DNA from: Tenacibaculum haliotis
GTDB taxonomy: Bacteria > Bacteroidota > Bacteroidia > Flavobacteriales > Flavobacteriaceae
Assembly (NCBI RefSeq): GCF_025215075.1
Contig: NZ_JAOBTH010000029.1
Coordinates: forward strand, 422,104 to 486,103
DNA length: 64,000 nt
Direction: 5' to 3'
Shown: piece by piece, positions 19,584 to 28,037 of the stretch
Layout of the letters: each line of letters starts with the position of its first letter
Numbering within the stretch: the stretch's first letter is position 1
Program-made: the position numbers and the translations under genes
The notes under the pieces: model-generated
Database searches by the model: none
The model's input: the letters and a program-made list of their open reading frames with translations, nothing else
What the model was told of the DNA's origin: nothing

Positions 19584-20809
19584 AACCTCGTACGAATGGT
19601 TTTTAAACTAGCTTCAATGGTTTTTGTTGAAGCTTCTGAAACTCCATACAATACAGCATATCGTTTCCATTGATTGGTAACTTCTTTTATTTCATCTATA
19701 ATTATCTTTGCTTTTTTTATTGATAATGCACTTGCCAACTCTAATAATTCTTTCTTTCCTGGATCTACATAATTTTTAGCACAAGATGTACTGTGATACC
19801 CTTGTGAAGAAGATGAAAAAGTTAAATCGTAAGCAGGTGCTAGTGACCATTCTCCTTCAGCATTCATTAAAAAAGCAAAATTTTTAGAATGATCGTCTCG
19901 ATTATGTACTAAAATATTAAAAACAGCCCTACGGAACATTTGTTCAGCAGCTTGTGCGTTATTTGTTAACTTCTTTGCTTGGTAAATTAAATTCCCATAA
20001 TCAAGGGTACTATGCTCGTAATCATCATGAAAAAGTCCTGCAGCTGACAACATATGAAGTTTATCATTTCCTATACGGTCAAATCGTTTGGTTCCAAAAT
20101 AACTATTTCCAGAATTACTAGTAAACACTCTGCATTCAGACATTTCAATTCCTGAATCTAAGGCCATTTTATAATAAGCCAACTCTATATTGGCGATATC
20201 TTTCGAATCTACATCCGCAGCAAATTTAATAATCCAATGCTCATATTCTTCCGGAAGATTAGCCACAACACTAATGAGTGAATCTGTCTTCGGATTATAT
20301 CCTGCATAAATTTTTGGCCGTGCTCCACCTGGGCTACCACCTCTTCCAAACATATCATCAATTATGGCACTACTCTCTCCACTAAGTACCTCAGAAATAT
20401 TATCCTTTAGTTTGTCTAGATTAATTTCTACAGCTTCTTGCTCTAACGCTACACTTGGTCTGTACTGTAGTGCACCCATACTGTTCTTCCCTGCAAATGT
20501 TAAATGATCTAACGCATTAAGAGATTCAATAGCAACTCGATTTGTACTAAGGCGTTTCTTTATTAACAAATATCCCCAAGCATCTGGTAAAGAATCAGCA
20601 AACACACCAAAAAGACCATTAAATGGTTTTTCTTTGGTTGTTTGAGGAGTATCATTAAACATTAATTGATTAGGAGACAGGTTTTTTCCTACTTCTAAAT
20701 AAGCATCACTATATTTAAATAATATATCTCTACCATCTAAAACAAGTTCACCAATAAGCTCTTCTTCTTTAGAAAACTGTATGTATACATTAAGTTTAGT
20801 TGTTGCCAT
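19580..20809 (-). CDS. hipA: HipA-type serine/threonine kinase toxin
   Basis: 409 residues, full length for single-chain HipA, including the N-terminal subdomain-1 region (residues 1-110, with PFNGLFGVFADSLPDAWG). The glycine-rich loop GSPGGARPK starts at S159, the position of the inhibitory autophosphorylation site in this family. K195 (WIIKFA) fits the ATP lysine, HNRDDHSKN (302-310) the catalytic loop and D328 in APAYDLT the metal aspartate. By analogy with E. coli HipA, which phosphorylates GltX, it would stop growth when free of HipB; the target here is unknown. It follows hipB by 2 bp. A gltX gene is present at 62432, but gltX is universal, so proximity means little. Confidence 0.9.
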   Translation of the reverse strand: MATTKLNVYIQFSKEEELIGELVLDGRDILFKYSDAYLEVGKNLSPNQLMFNDTPQTTKEKPFNGLFGVFADSLPDAWGYLLIKKRLSTNRVAIESLNALDHLTFAGKNSMGALQYRPSVALEQEAVEINLDKLKDNISEVLSGESSAIIDDMFGRGGSPGGARPKIYAGYNPKTDSLISVVANLPEEYEHWIIKFAADVDSKDIANIELAYYKMALDSGIEMSECRVFTSNSGNSYFGTKRFDRIGNDKLHMLSAAGLFHDDYEHSTLDYGNLIYQAKKLTNNAQAAEQMFRRAVFNILVHNRDDHSKNFAFLMNAEGEWSLAPAYDLTFSSSSQGYHSTSCAKNYVDPGKKELLELASALSIKKAKIIIDEIKEVTNQWKRYAVLYGVSEASTKTIEASLKTIRTRF

Positions 20810-20811
20810 AG

Positions 20812-21087
20812 TTAATAATTAAATAACTCTTTTTTCCGTTTCATATCACTTGGCAGTAATATTGATTCAAAATCTGTTAAACGTTTAAGAGTTTCACAAA
20901 TTTTTAAAAGTGATTCTAGAGAAATGACACCTGTTGATTCAAATTTTCGAACACTAGCGTAAGATACTCCTGATCTTTCTGATAATTCCTTCTGAGACAT
21001 TTTTTCTTGTTTCCTTAAAACTCTGGCTCTTTTTGATAAAAGAATCATTATTTCTTTAGGCGATTTTTCATCTCCATATCCCCACAT
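20812..21087 (-). CDS. hipB: HipB-type HTH antitoxin
   Basis: 91 residues with an XRE-type helix-turn-helix at about 18-72 (LRKQEKMSQKELSERSGVSYASVRKFESTG). The length, fold and placement 2 bp ahead of hipA fit the HipB antitoxin that binds HipA and represses the operon. An internal ATG at codon 14 could also serve as start; I keep the first because of its position relative to the upstream dyads. Two CTATAATAG sites 40 bp apart (21142 and 21182) lie 55-105 bp upstream and are good candidates for its operators. Confidence 0.88.
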   Translation of the reverse strand: MWGYGDEKSPKEIMILLSKRARVLRKQEKMSQKELSERSGVSYASVRKFESTGVISLESLLKICETLKRLTDFESILLPSDMKRKKELFNY

Positions 21088-21137
21088 ATCGTACTCTTAG
21101 TTTAGAATACTAATATAACAATTATACTTTAAAAACT

Positions 21138-21193
21138 GCTACTATAATAGCTTTTTTAATGATATACAATAAATATTGCTGCTATAATAGCAA
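21138..21193 (-). promoter_or_regulatory. Paired operator-like dyads upstream of hipBA
   Basis: GCTACTATAATAGC (21138-21151) and TTGCTGCTATAATAGCAA (21176-21193) share the core CTATAATAG with centres 40 bp apart, close to four helical turns. The second contains the dyad GCTAT-A-ATAGC. Their place upstream of an HTH antitoxin gene suggests autoregulatory operators. I could not assign the -7 box with confidence. Confidence 0.6.
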
Positions 21194-21212
21194 TTAATTT
21201 AATTTTTGATGT

Positions 21213-21243
21213 AAAAAACAACACCTTTTGAGTGTTGTTTTTT
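21213..21243 (-). terminator. Terminator of GH92 gene
   Basis: A 12-bp perfect stem (21213-21224 with 21232-21243, core AACAACAC/GTGTTGTT), loop of 7 bases. T runs flank it on both strands; it lies 34 bp downstream of the GH92 stop on the minus strand. Confidence 0.82.
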
Positions 21244-21276
21244 TTATAACCGTTTGTGCAAAATAATTTCGTTTTA

Positions 21277-23598
21277 TTACTCTTTACTCATTTCAAAAAT
21301 TAGTTGTCCTCCGTTTATAATATCAGCATGAGAAAGTACATTGTCTGTTATTTTCTTACCGTTTATTGTTATACTTTTTACAAATACGTTTTCTTTACTT
21401 TGATTTTGAGCCGTAATTTTTAAGGTTTTTCCGTTTTCTAAATAAATAGTAGCTTCTTTAATATTTGGACTTCCAATTGCATAATTTGGAGAGCCTGGTG
21501 TAACAGGATAAAAACCTAAACTACTAAATATATACCAAGCACTCATTTGACCTGCATCGTCATTACCACACAAACCATCAACAGTATCTCCGTACATGGT
21601 ATCCATAATCATACGAACTCTTTGCTGTGTTTTTTTAGGATGTCCGGTCCAATTATATAAATACGGAATGTGATGTCCTGGCTCGTTACCATGCACATAA
21701 TTTCCTATAATTCCGTCGCGAGTAATATCTTCATGGTTTGCTATGTATTTATCAGCTATTTCTGTGGTAAATAATTCATCTAGTTGCTTACTAAATTTTT
21801 CTTTACCTCCCATCATTTCAATCATTTTATCAATGTTTTGCGGAACATACAATCCGTAATTCCATGCATTTCCTTCAATAAAACCTTGTCCGTGCGTATC
21901 CATTGGGTCAAAATTTTTTCTAAAAGTACCATCAGATAATTTAGGTCGCATAAATCCGATTGTTGGATCATAAACGTTTTTATAATATTCAGCTCTTGTT
22001 AAATACTCTTTTTCTACATCAGCTTTTCCAACTTTTTTTGCAATTTGAGCAATACACCAATCGTTGTAAGCATATTCTAATGTTTTTGATACTGATGAAT
22101 GGCTTTTATCTTCTGGAACATATTTATAATCAATATAATCCCCAATACCATCAAAATAACGAACCGTGGCTGTGTTTGTTGATGCTTTAAGTGCATGATT
22201 TACATCAAAATCTCCTACGTTTTTTGCTAATGCATCTGCAATAACTGAAGTTGCATGATACCCAATCATACACCAATTTTCATTAGCATAATGACTCCAA
22301 ATTGGTAACATATTATGTACACTCTGGTCGTGATGTGCTAACATCGATTTTATCATGTCGTTGTTTCGATTTGGTTGTGTTATGTTGTACAATGGGTGCA
22401 ATGCTCTGTAAGTATCCCAAAGAGAAAATATGGTGTAATTCGTAAAACCATCAGAAGTATGTATATTTTGATCTAGTCCTCGGTATTTCCCATCAACATC
22501 TTCATACAAAATAGGTGATAAATTAGTGTGATATAAAGCCGTATAAAAAGTAGTTTTCTCTTTTTCAGAAATTGTTTCTACATCAATTTTACCTAACTCT
22601 TTATTCCATTTATCTTTAGTTTCTTGTTTCGTTTTATCAAAATTCCAATGCGGAATTTCTTCTTTTAAATTATTTAAAGCTCCATTGGTACTTACTGGTG
22701 ATAAAGCAAATTTTACATTTATTTTTTCACCTTCTTCTGTATCAAAATTAAAATAAGCTCTTATATCTTTTCCTGCCATTTCAGGAAAATTTTCATTTTG
22801 TTTAAAACGTCTGTAAAATCCATCATACGTTTCTTTATTGTATTTTTTATGACCATAACTTTTAAATGGTTTAGAAAATTCCATCGCAAAAAACACTTTT
22901 TTGGTTCTTGCCCACCCTTTTGTTTGTCTGTAACCTGTTATTAAGCTATCATTTTCTACACGAATAAATGTCCATACATTTTTATTATCATGATGATAGA
23001 TATTGTACACTAAATCTAAAATAACATGAGAATCGGTAGATTTAGGAAATGTATATTGATGAAAACCAACACGCTCGCTAGCTGTTAGTTCTGCTTTTAT
23101 GTTGTAACTATCTAAATTAACTTTGTAGTAACCTGGAGATGCTTTTTCGGTATCATGTGAAAACGTTGAATAAAATCCTTTAGTACCTTCTTTTGTTTTT
23201 AATGGGTCTAATGTTAGTTTCCCTGTAGTTGGCATTACTAAAAAATCCCCTAAATCAGCATGTCCTGTTCCACTAAAATTAGTGTGAGCAAAACCTATAA
23301 TTGTTGAATCTTTATGTTGATAACCCGCACAATATTCATATGTTTTACTATTGTAGCTACCGTTTTCATTAAACATAACCTCAAAATTAGTTTGAGGACT
23401 TAACTGTACCATTCCAAAAGGAGCAGTTGCTCCAGGAAAAACATGTCCCATTTTACTAGTTCCAATTAAAGGATTTACATGTTTTGTAAAATCTTTTTCA
23501 TCTACTTGAGTTATTACATTTTCTTTTAACTCTTGTTTGCAACTTAGCACAAATAAACAGAGGCTAAAAATCATTAAAAATGATAAATATTTTTTCAT
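21277..23598 (-). CDS. GH92 family alpha-mannosidase, lipoprotein
   Basis: 773 residues with a lipoprotein signal (KKYLSFLMIFSLCLFVLSC). It shows the GH92 landmarks in order: HVNPLIGTSKMGHVFPGA and PFGMVQLSPQ at the start, GFAHTNFSGTGHADLGDF, then in the catalytic domain FIEGNAWNYGLY, HGNEPGHHIPYLYNWTG and GNDDAGQMSAWYIFSSLG with GFYPVTPGSPNYAIGSP near the end. Family members are calcium-dependent exo-alpha-mannosidases, mostly alpha-1,2 or alpha-1,3, acting on N-glycans or fungal mannan. No SusC/SusD or other glycan-utilisation genes are adjacent, so it is an isolated enzyme here. It is probably anchored in the outer membrane or periplasm. Confidence 0.93.
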   Translation of the reverse strand: MKKYLSFLMIFSLCLFVLSCKQELKENVITQVDEKDFTKHVNPLIGTSKMGHVFPGATAPFGMVQLSPQTNFEVMFNENGSYNSKTYEYCAGYQHKDSTIIGFAHTNFSGTGHADLGDFLVMPTTGKLTLDPLKTKEGTKGFYSTFSHDTEKASPGYYKVNLDSYNIKAELTASERVGFHQYTFPKSTDSHVILDLVYNIYHHDNKNVWTFIRVENDSLITGYRQTKGWARTKKVFFAMEFSKPFKSYGHKKYNKETYDGFYRRFKQNENFPEMAGKDIRAYFNFDTEEGEKINVKFALSPVSTNGALNNLKEEIPHWNFDKTKQETKDKWNKELGKIDVETISEKEKTTFYTALYHTNLSPILYEDVDGKYRGLDQNIHTSDGFTNYTIFSLWDTYRALHPLYNITQPNRNNDMIKSMLAHHDQSVHNMLPIWSHYANENWCMIGYHATSVIADALAKNVGDFDVNHALKASTNTATVRYFDGIGDYIDYKYVPEDKSHSSVSKTLEYAYNDWCIAQIAKKVGKADVEKEYLTRAEYYKNVYDPTIGFMRPKLSDGTFRKNFDPMDTHGQGFIEGNAWNYGLYVPQNIDKMIEMMGGKEKFSKQLDELFTTEIADKYIANHEDITRDGIIGNYVHGNEPGHHIPYLYNWTGHPKKTQQRVRMIMDTMYGDTVDGLCGNDDAGQMSAWYIFSSLGFYPVTPGSPNYAIGSPNIKEATIYLENGKTLKITAQNQSKENVFVKSITINGKKITDNVLSHADIINGGQLIFEMSKE

Positions 23599-23802
23599 AT
23601 TATTACTAAAAATAGGTTTATAATGCTAATTACGCAAAATAAATTCTATAATTCACAATAAAAATATTAAAAAAGTAATAAATAATAATTTCAAACAATT
23701 TTAATCTAATTGTTTAAATTTAAACATCGTGCTTAAAGAGACCCTTTTTATAAACGTTAAAACTGTTTTAATAAATCAGCTAAAAAGTACTGCCTTAAAA
23801 AG

Positions 23803-23810
23803 TATCTTTG
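23803..23810 (+). promoter_or_regulatory. -7 box for radical SAM gene
   Basis: TATCTTTG is an exact TAnnTTTG match 18 bp before the ATG at 23828. It lies inside the longer open frame that begins at 23729, so that upstream extension is not translated from this promoter. Confidence 0.6.
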
Positions 23811-23827
23811 TGCTTTATTTATTATTT

Positions 23828-25687
23828 ATGTCTATAAACACGCTTTTAGTAACACCTCCTTTTACACAATTAAATACTGCGTATCCTGCAACCGCATACA
23901 TTAAAGGTTTTTTAGAATCTAAAGATGTAAAAGCAACGCAAATGGATTTAAGTATCGAGCTGTTTACTGCAGTGTTTACCAAAGAATTTATAGAGGCAAT
24001 TTTTAAGCAAGCAGAAATGCTTGGTAATAGTGATTTTCCTTTAGTTGATAAACAAAAAGAAGAATACATAAATAAGGTAGATTCTGTGATGGATTATTTG
24101 CGCGTGCAAGAAGTTACAGCAGCGTATCAGATGGTACATAAAGATTATTTACCGCATGGACATAGGCGTATTAAACTAAATAAAGATTTAACTACCGAAT
24201 TCGGAAAATTAGGAATTTTAGACAAAGCCAAACACATTGCAACACTCTTTGTAGAAGAATTAGGTGATTATATAAATGCCAATGTCGATGAGTTTTTTTC
24301 TTTTACACGCTATGCAGAACAACTAGGAAGATCTGCCTCTAGTTTCGATACTATTAACGAGTTTTTACAATATGAAACTTCCTTAATAGAAGATGAAATG
24401 TTGTATTTATTAGAAGAGAAACTACAAAAAAACAACTATGATTTAGTTTGTTTTACAGTACCTTTTCCTGGTAATTTATTTTCAGCTTTACGTTGTGCTC
24501 AGTTTATAAAAAGGCAATATCCCACCATTAAAATAGGTATGGGTGGTGGTTATTGTAACACCGAGTTAAGACGCTTATCTGACCCAAGAATTTTTGATTT
24601 TATCGATTTTATTACTTTGGATGATGGTGAAGGTCCGTTATTAAAAATCACAGAGTTTTTAGATGGTAAAATAAAAGAAGATGGTTTAGAAAGAACTTTT
24701 ATCTGTAAAAATAACCAAGTTATTTATGCTGATAAAACACCAAACACCATTTTTCATCATAAAAACTTACCTGCGCCTAGTTATGTAGGACTTCCAACAA
24801 ATAAGTATTTATCGTTTTTAGATGTTATGAATCCGATGCACAGAATGTGGTCTGATGGAAAATGGAATAAATTGACCATTTCTCACGGATGCTATTGGAA
24901 ACAGTGTTCTTTTTGTGATGTTACGTTAGATTATATAGGGAATTATCAAAATACAACCGCTGATGATTTAGTGAATAAAATTGAAAAAATAATCTCAGAA
25001 ACAGGTATTACAGGTTTTCATTTTGTTGATGAAGCTGCGCCGCCGAAAATGTTGAGAGCTCTAGCAAATAAGTTACTAGAAAGAAAGGTTTATATTACTT
25101 GGTGGACTAACATTCGATTCGAAAAAACATTTACGCCAGAATTGTGTGCTTTACTATCTAAATCGGGATGTATTGCCGTTACTGGTGGTTTAGAGGTTGC
25201 TTCAGATAGGTTATTGGCTAAAATGAAAAAAGGGGTAGATATTGGACAAGTTGCTAGAGTAACCAAAGCTTTTTCTGATGAAAACATCATGGTACATGCT
25301 TATTTAATGTTCGGTTTTCCTACCGAAACAGCGCAAGAAACCATTGATTCTTTAGAAGTTGTTCGTCAACTATTTCAAAATAATTGTATTCAGTCTGCTT
25401 TTTGGCACATGTTTGCTTGTACTAGTCATAGCCCGGTTGGTAAAAATCCGGATGAATTTAAAATTAATATTACTGGGCCAGAATTTAAAGGTTTTGCTGA
25501 AAATGATTTGTATCACGAAGATCCCACAGGTGCAGAACATCACCTATATAGCGAAGGATTAAATACCGCTTTAAATAATTATTTAAATTACAAAGGATTT
25601 GAAATTCCTTTACATAAATACTTCGATTTTAAAACACCAAAAACAACCCAAGAGACTAATTTGATTGCAGGTTTTTTAACTGCCTAA
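23828..25687 (+). CDS. B12-binding domain radical SAM protein
   Basis: 619 residues from the ATG at 23828, which follows a -7 box; the longer frame from 23729 is rejected. The N-terminal part (NTLLVTPPFTQLNTAYPATA, then DLVCFTVPFPGNLFSALRCA and IGMGGGYCNTELRRL) looks like a B12-binding Rossmann domain of the BchE/RimO-neighbour type. The radical SAM core has cysteines at 355, 360 and 363 (HGCYWKQCSFCD), giving CX4CX2C rather than the standard CX3CX2C, followed by FVDEAAPP and GGLEVASDRLL. The protein probably carries out a methylation, cyclisation or similar radical step. No substrate peptide or partner gene is adjacent; the reaction is unknown. Confidence 0.82.
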   Translation: MSINTLLVTPPFTQLNTAYPATAYIKGFLESKDVKATQMDLSIELFTAVFTKEFIEAIFKQAEMLGNSDFPLVDKQKEEYINKVDSVMDYLRVQEVTAAYQMVHKDYLPHGHRRIKLNKDLTTEFGKLGILDKAKHIATLFVEELGDYINANVDEFFSFTRYAEQLGRSASSFDTINEFLQYETSLIEDEMLYLLEEKLQKNNYDLVCFTVPFPGNLFSALRCAQFIKRQYPTIKIGMGGGYCNTELRRLSDPRIFDFIDFITLDDGEGPLLKITEFLDGKIKEDGLERTFICKNNQVIYADKTPNTIFHHKNLPAPSYVGLPTNKYLSFLDVMNPMHRMWSDGKWNKLTISHGCYWKQCSFCDVTLDYIGNYQNTTADDLVNKIEKIISETGITGFHFVDEAAPPKMLRALANKLLERKVYITWWTNIRFEKTFTPELCALLSKSGCIAVTGGLEVASDRLLAKMKKGVDIGQVARVTKAFSDENIMVHAYLMFGFPTETAQETIDSLEVVRQLFQNNCIQSAFWHMFACTSHSPVGKNPDEFKINITGPEFKGFAENDLYHEDPTGAEHHLYSEGLNTALNNYLNYKGFEIPLHKYFDFKTPKTTQETNLIAGFLTA

Positions 25688-25851
25688 ATTTAATATCAAC
25701 TAATTTACACAAACTTAAATAACTGATTTTTAATTTAATAAAATTTTAAGAAGTAATCATAAATATTTGTTAAGCCTTTCTTTTTACTGAAACGTTTTTT
25801 TTTAATCGTCGTCTTTTTAGATATAAACCGAATCTTAAAAAACATAATATC

Positions 25852-26235
25852 ATGAAAAAATTTGTATTTACAGTATTAGCAATCGCATTATCTTTTGGAA
25901 CTGTTTCAGCTTCAGAAATAAACAAAACAACAGTAAAAACTACTACCGAATATTATAAAGTTAGTACTTTTTGTAAGTTAATTACAGCTGGTAATTACGA
26001 AGCTGTTAAAGCGATGATTGAAAACGGAACCAATATTAACAGAAAATCAACAGGCTTAACTCCGTTAATGTTTGCTGCTAGATATAACAAAGTAGCAATC
26101 GTTAAATTACTAATTAAAAAAGGCGCTAAACTAAAGACAAAATCCGATAAAGGAAATTTTACAGCTTTAGAATACGCTAAAATGTCTAAGGCACATGAAT
26201 CTTATAAAATAATTGCTTCTGCCTTAGAAAAATAA
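25852..26235 (+). CDS. Small secreted ankyrin-repeat protein
   Basis: 127 residues with a Sec signal peptide (MKKFVFTVLAIALSFGTVSAS, cleavage after about residue 21). Two ankyrin repeats follow: AGNYEAVKAMIENGTNINRKS, then GLTPLMFAARYNKVAIVKLLIKKGA, and a partial third (GNFTALEYAKMSKAHESYKII). Such short periplasmic ankyrin proteins bind partner proteins; none can be named. It is a single gene ending at a strong terminator shared with the convergent aldehyde dehydrogenase gene. The 164 bp upstream show no convincing -7 box. Confidence 0.85.
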   Translation: MKKFVFTVLAIALSFGTVSASEINKTTVKTTTEYYKVSTFCKLITAGNYEAVKAMIENGTNINRKSTGLTPLMFAARYNKVAIVKLLIKKGAKLKTKSDKGNFTALEYAKMSKAHESYKIIASALEK

Positions 26236-26253
26236 AGTACCCCGAATTTTAAA

Positions 26254-26282
26254 AAAAGGCTTCACAAATTGTGAAGCCTTTT
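26254..26282. terminator. Bidirectional terminator
   Basis: A 14-bp perfect inverted repeat (26254-26267 and 26269-26282, core AGGCTTCACAA) with A and T runs on both sides, between the convergent ankyrin and aldehyde dehydrogenase genes. Confidence 0.9.
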
Positions 26283-26309
26283 CAATATAATTAAATGTCG
26301 ATTATCGAC

Positions 26310-27851
26310 TTATAAATCAAACTTAATTCCTTGCGCTAAAGGCAATTCATCAGAATAATTTACAGTATTTGTTTGTCTTCTCATGTACACTTTCCATGCA
26401 TCTGATCCAGACTCACGTCCACCACCAGTTTCTTTTTCACCACCAAAAGCACCACCAATTTCAGCACCAGAAGTACCAATATTTACGTTTGCAATACCAC
26501 AATCAGAACCTGCATATGATAAGAACTTTTCAGCTTCTTTCATTTCATTCGTCATAATTGCTGATGATAATCCTTGTGCAACACCGTTTTGTTTTGCGAT
26601 CGCATTTTCTACTTCTCCAGAATATTTCATTAAGTATAAAATCGGAGCAAAAGTTTCATGCTGAACAATTTCAAAATGATTCTCAGCTTCAATAATAGCT
26701 GGTTTTACGTAGCATCCGCTTTCGTAACCTTCACCTTCTAAAACTCCACCTTCAACTAATACTTTTCCACCTTCAGCTTTTGCTTTTTCAATTGCAGCTA
26801 AATACGTATTTACAGAATCGTGATCGATTAACGGCCCAATATGATTTTTTTCATCTAAAGGATTTCCAATAGTTAATTGCCCGTAAGCACCAACAATTGC
26901 ATCTCTTACTTTATCGTAAACCGATTCGTGAATAATTAATCTTCTTGTTGAAGTACAACGTTGTCCACAAGTTCCAACAGCACCAAATACTGCACCAGGA
27001 ACCACCACTTTTAAATCGGCAGTTGGTGTAATAATAATTGCGTTGTTTCCACCTAACTCTAATAAAGATTTTCCGAAACGTCCTGCAACAGTTGCACCAA
27101 CAATTCTTCCCATTCTTGTAGATCCTGTAGCAGAAACTAAAGGAATACGAGTATCGGTAGTCATCATTTCACCAACTTTGTAATCTCCGTTAATGATAGA
27201 AGAAATTCCTTCTGGTAAATTATTTTCTTTTAAAACATCAGCAATAATGTTTTGACAAGCGATAGAACATAAAGGTGCTTTTTCAGAACCTTTCCAAACA
27301 CATACATCACCACAAATCCATGCTAAAGCTGTATTCCAAGCCCAAACGGCAACAGGAAAATTAAATGCAGAAATAATACCAACAACACCAATTGGGTGCC
27401 ATTGCTCTCTCATTACGTGTCCTGAGCGTTCAGAAGGAATTGTTTGTCCGTTTAACTGACGTGATAAACCAACAGCAAAATCACAGATGTCAATCATTTC
27501 TTGAACCTCACCGTAACCTTCTTGTAAAGATTTACCCATTTCGTAAGAAACTAATTTCCCTAATGGTTCTTTTAAATCTCTTAATTTATTACCAAACTGA
27601 CGAACAATTTCTCCACGTTGTGGAGCAGGCATATCTCTAAAAGATAAAAATGCCGCTGTAGCAGTTTCCATTACTTTATCATAATCTTCTCTTGTAGTAG
27701 ATTTTACTTTACCGATTAGTTTACCGTCAACTGGTGAGTAACTTTCAATAATTTCTCCGTTAGAAAAGTTATTAGAACCTGTAGAAGTTCCTTCGTTTAT
27801 ATCTTTTACTCCTAATTGAGCTAAAGCTTCTTTGATACCAAAATCTGCCAT
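26310..27851 (-). CDS. Aldehyde dehydrogenase, ALDH7 (antiquitin)-like
   Basis: 513 residues. The general base E265 lies in LLELGGNN and the nucleophile C299 in GTCGQRCTSTRRL, 34 residues apart as expected; the GQRCTSTRR context is typical of the ALDH7 branch, which oxidises alpha-aminoadipic semialdehyde in lysine breakdown. N-terminal to these are SAFNFPVAVWAWNTALA and the NAD-binding GSTRMGR. No signal peptide. It is a single gene on the minus strand. The divergent neighbour encodes a LuxE-like acyl-activating protein, 186 bp away. The lysine-catabolic role is inferred from family only. Confidence 0.9.
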   Translation of the reverse strand: MADFGIKEALAQLGVKDINEGTSTGSNNFSNGEIIESYSPVDGKLIGKVKSTTREDYDKVMETATAAFLSFRDMPAPQRGEIVRQFGNKLRDLKEPLGKLVSYEMGKSLQEGYGEVQEMIDICDFAVGLSRQLNGQTIPSERSGHVMREQWHPIGVVGIISAFNFPVAVWAWNTALAWICGDVCVWKGSEKAPLCSIACQNIIADVLKENNLPEGISSIINGDYKVGEMMTTDTRIPLVSATGSTRMGRIVGATVAGRFGKSLLELGGNNAIIITPTADLKVVVPGAVFGAVGTCGQRCTSTRRLIIHESVYDKVRDAIVGAYGQLTIGNPLDEKNHIGPLIDHDSVNTYLAAIEKAKAEGGKVLVEGGVLEGEGYESGCYVKPAIIEAENHFEIVQHETFAPILYLMKYSGEVENAIAKQNGVAQGLSSAIMTNEMKEAEKFLSYAGSDCGIANVNIGTSGAEIGGAFGGEKETGGGRESGSDAWKVYMRRQTNTVNYSDELPLAQGIKFDL

Positions 27852-28022
27852 TTTATATTGTAATTTTAGTTGTTTAAAATTTAAAGATCAAAACTACGAA
27901 TAATTTTATAAATTAATAAATTAAACAAAAACAATACTATTTGTTTAAAAGTAAACAAATATTTTTCGGATTATAGGATTGATAAAAATGATTTATTGAT
28001 TAAAAACTATCAAAGATTAAAG

Positions 28023-28030
28023 TACTTTTG
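28023..28030 (+). promoter_or_regulatory. -7 box for LuxE-like gene
   Basis: TACTTTTG matches TAnnTTTG, with TTG at 27996-27998 24 bp upstream. It lies 7 bp before the ATG at 28038, so the mRNA would have almost no leader. That same TTG is the apparent start of a longer open frame, which I reject. Confidence 0.5.
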
Positions 28031-28037
28031 TTTAGCA

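Noticed and set aside
21277..23598. Polysaccharide utilisation locus around the GH92 enzyme
   Set aside because: No SusC/SusD pair, sulfatase or other glycosidase lies nearby.
23729..23827. 33-codon N-terminal extension of the radical SAM protein
   Set aside because: It spans the -7 box TATCTTTG at 23803; the ATG at 23828 starts at the expected domain edge.
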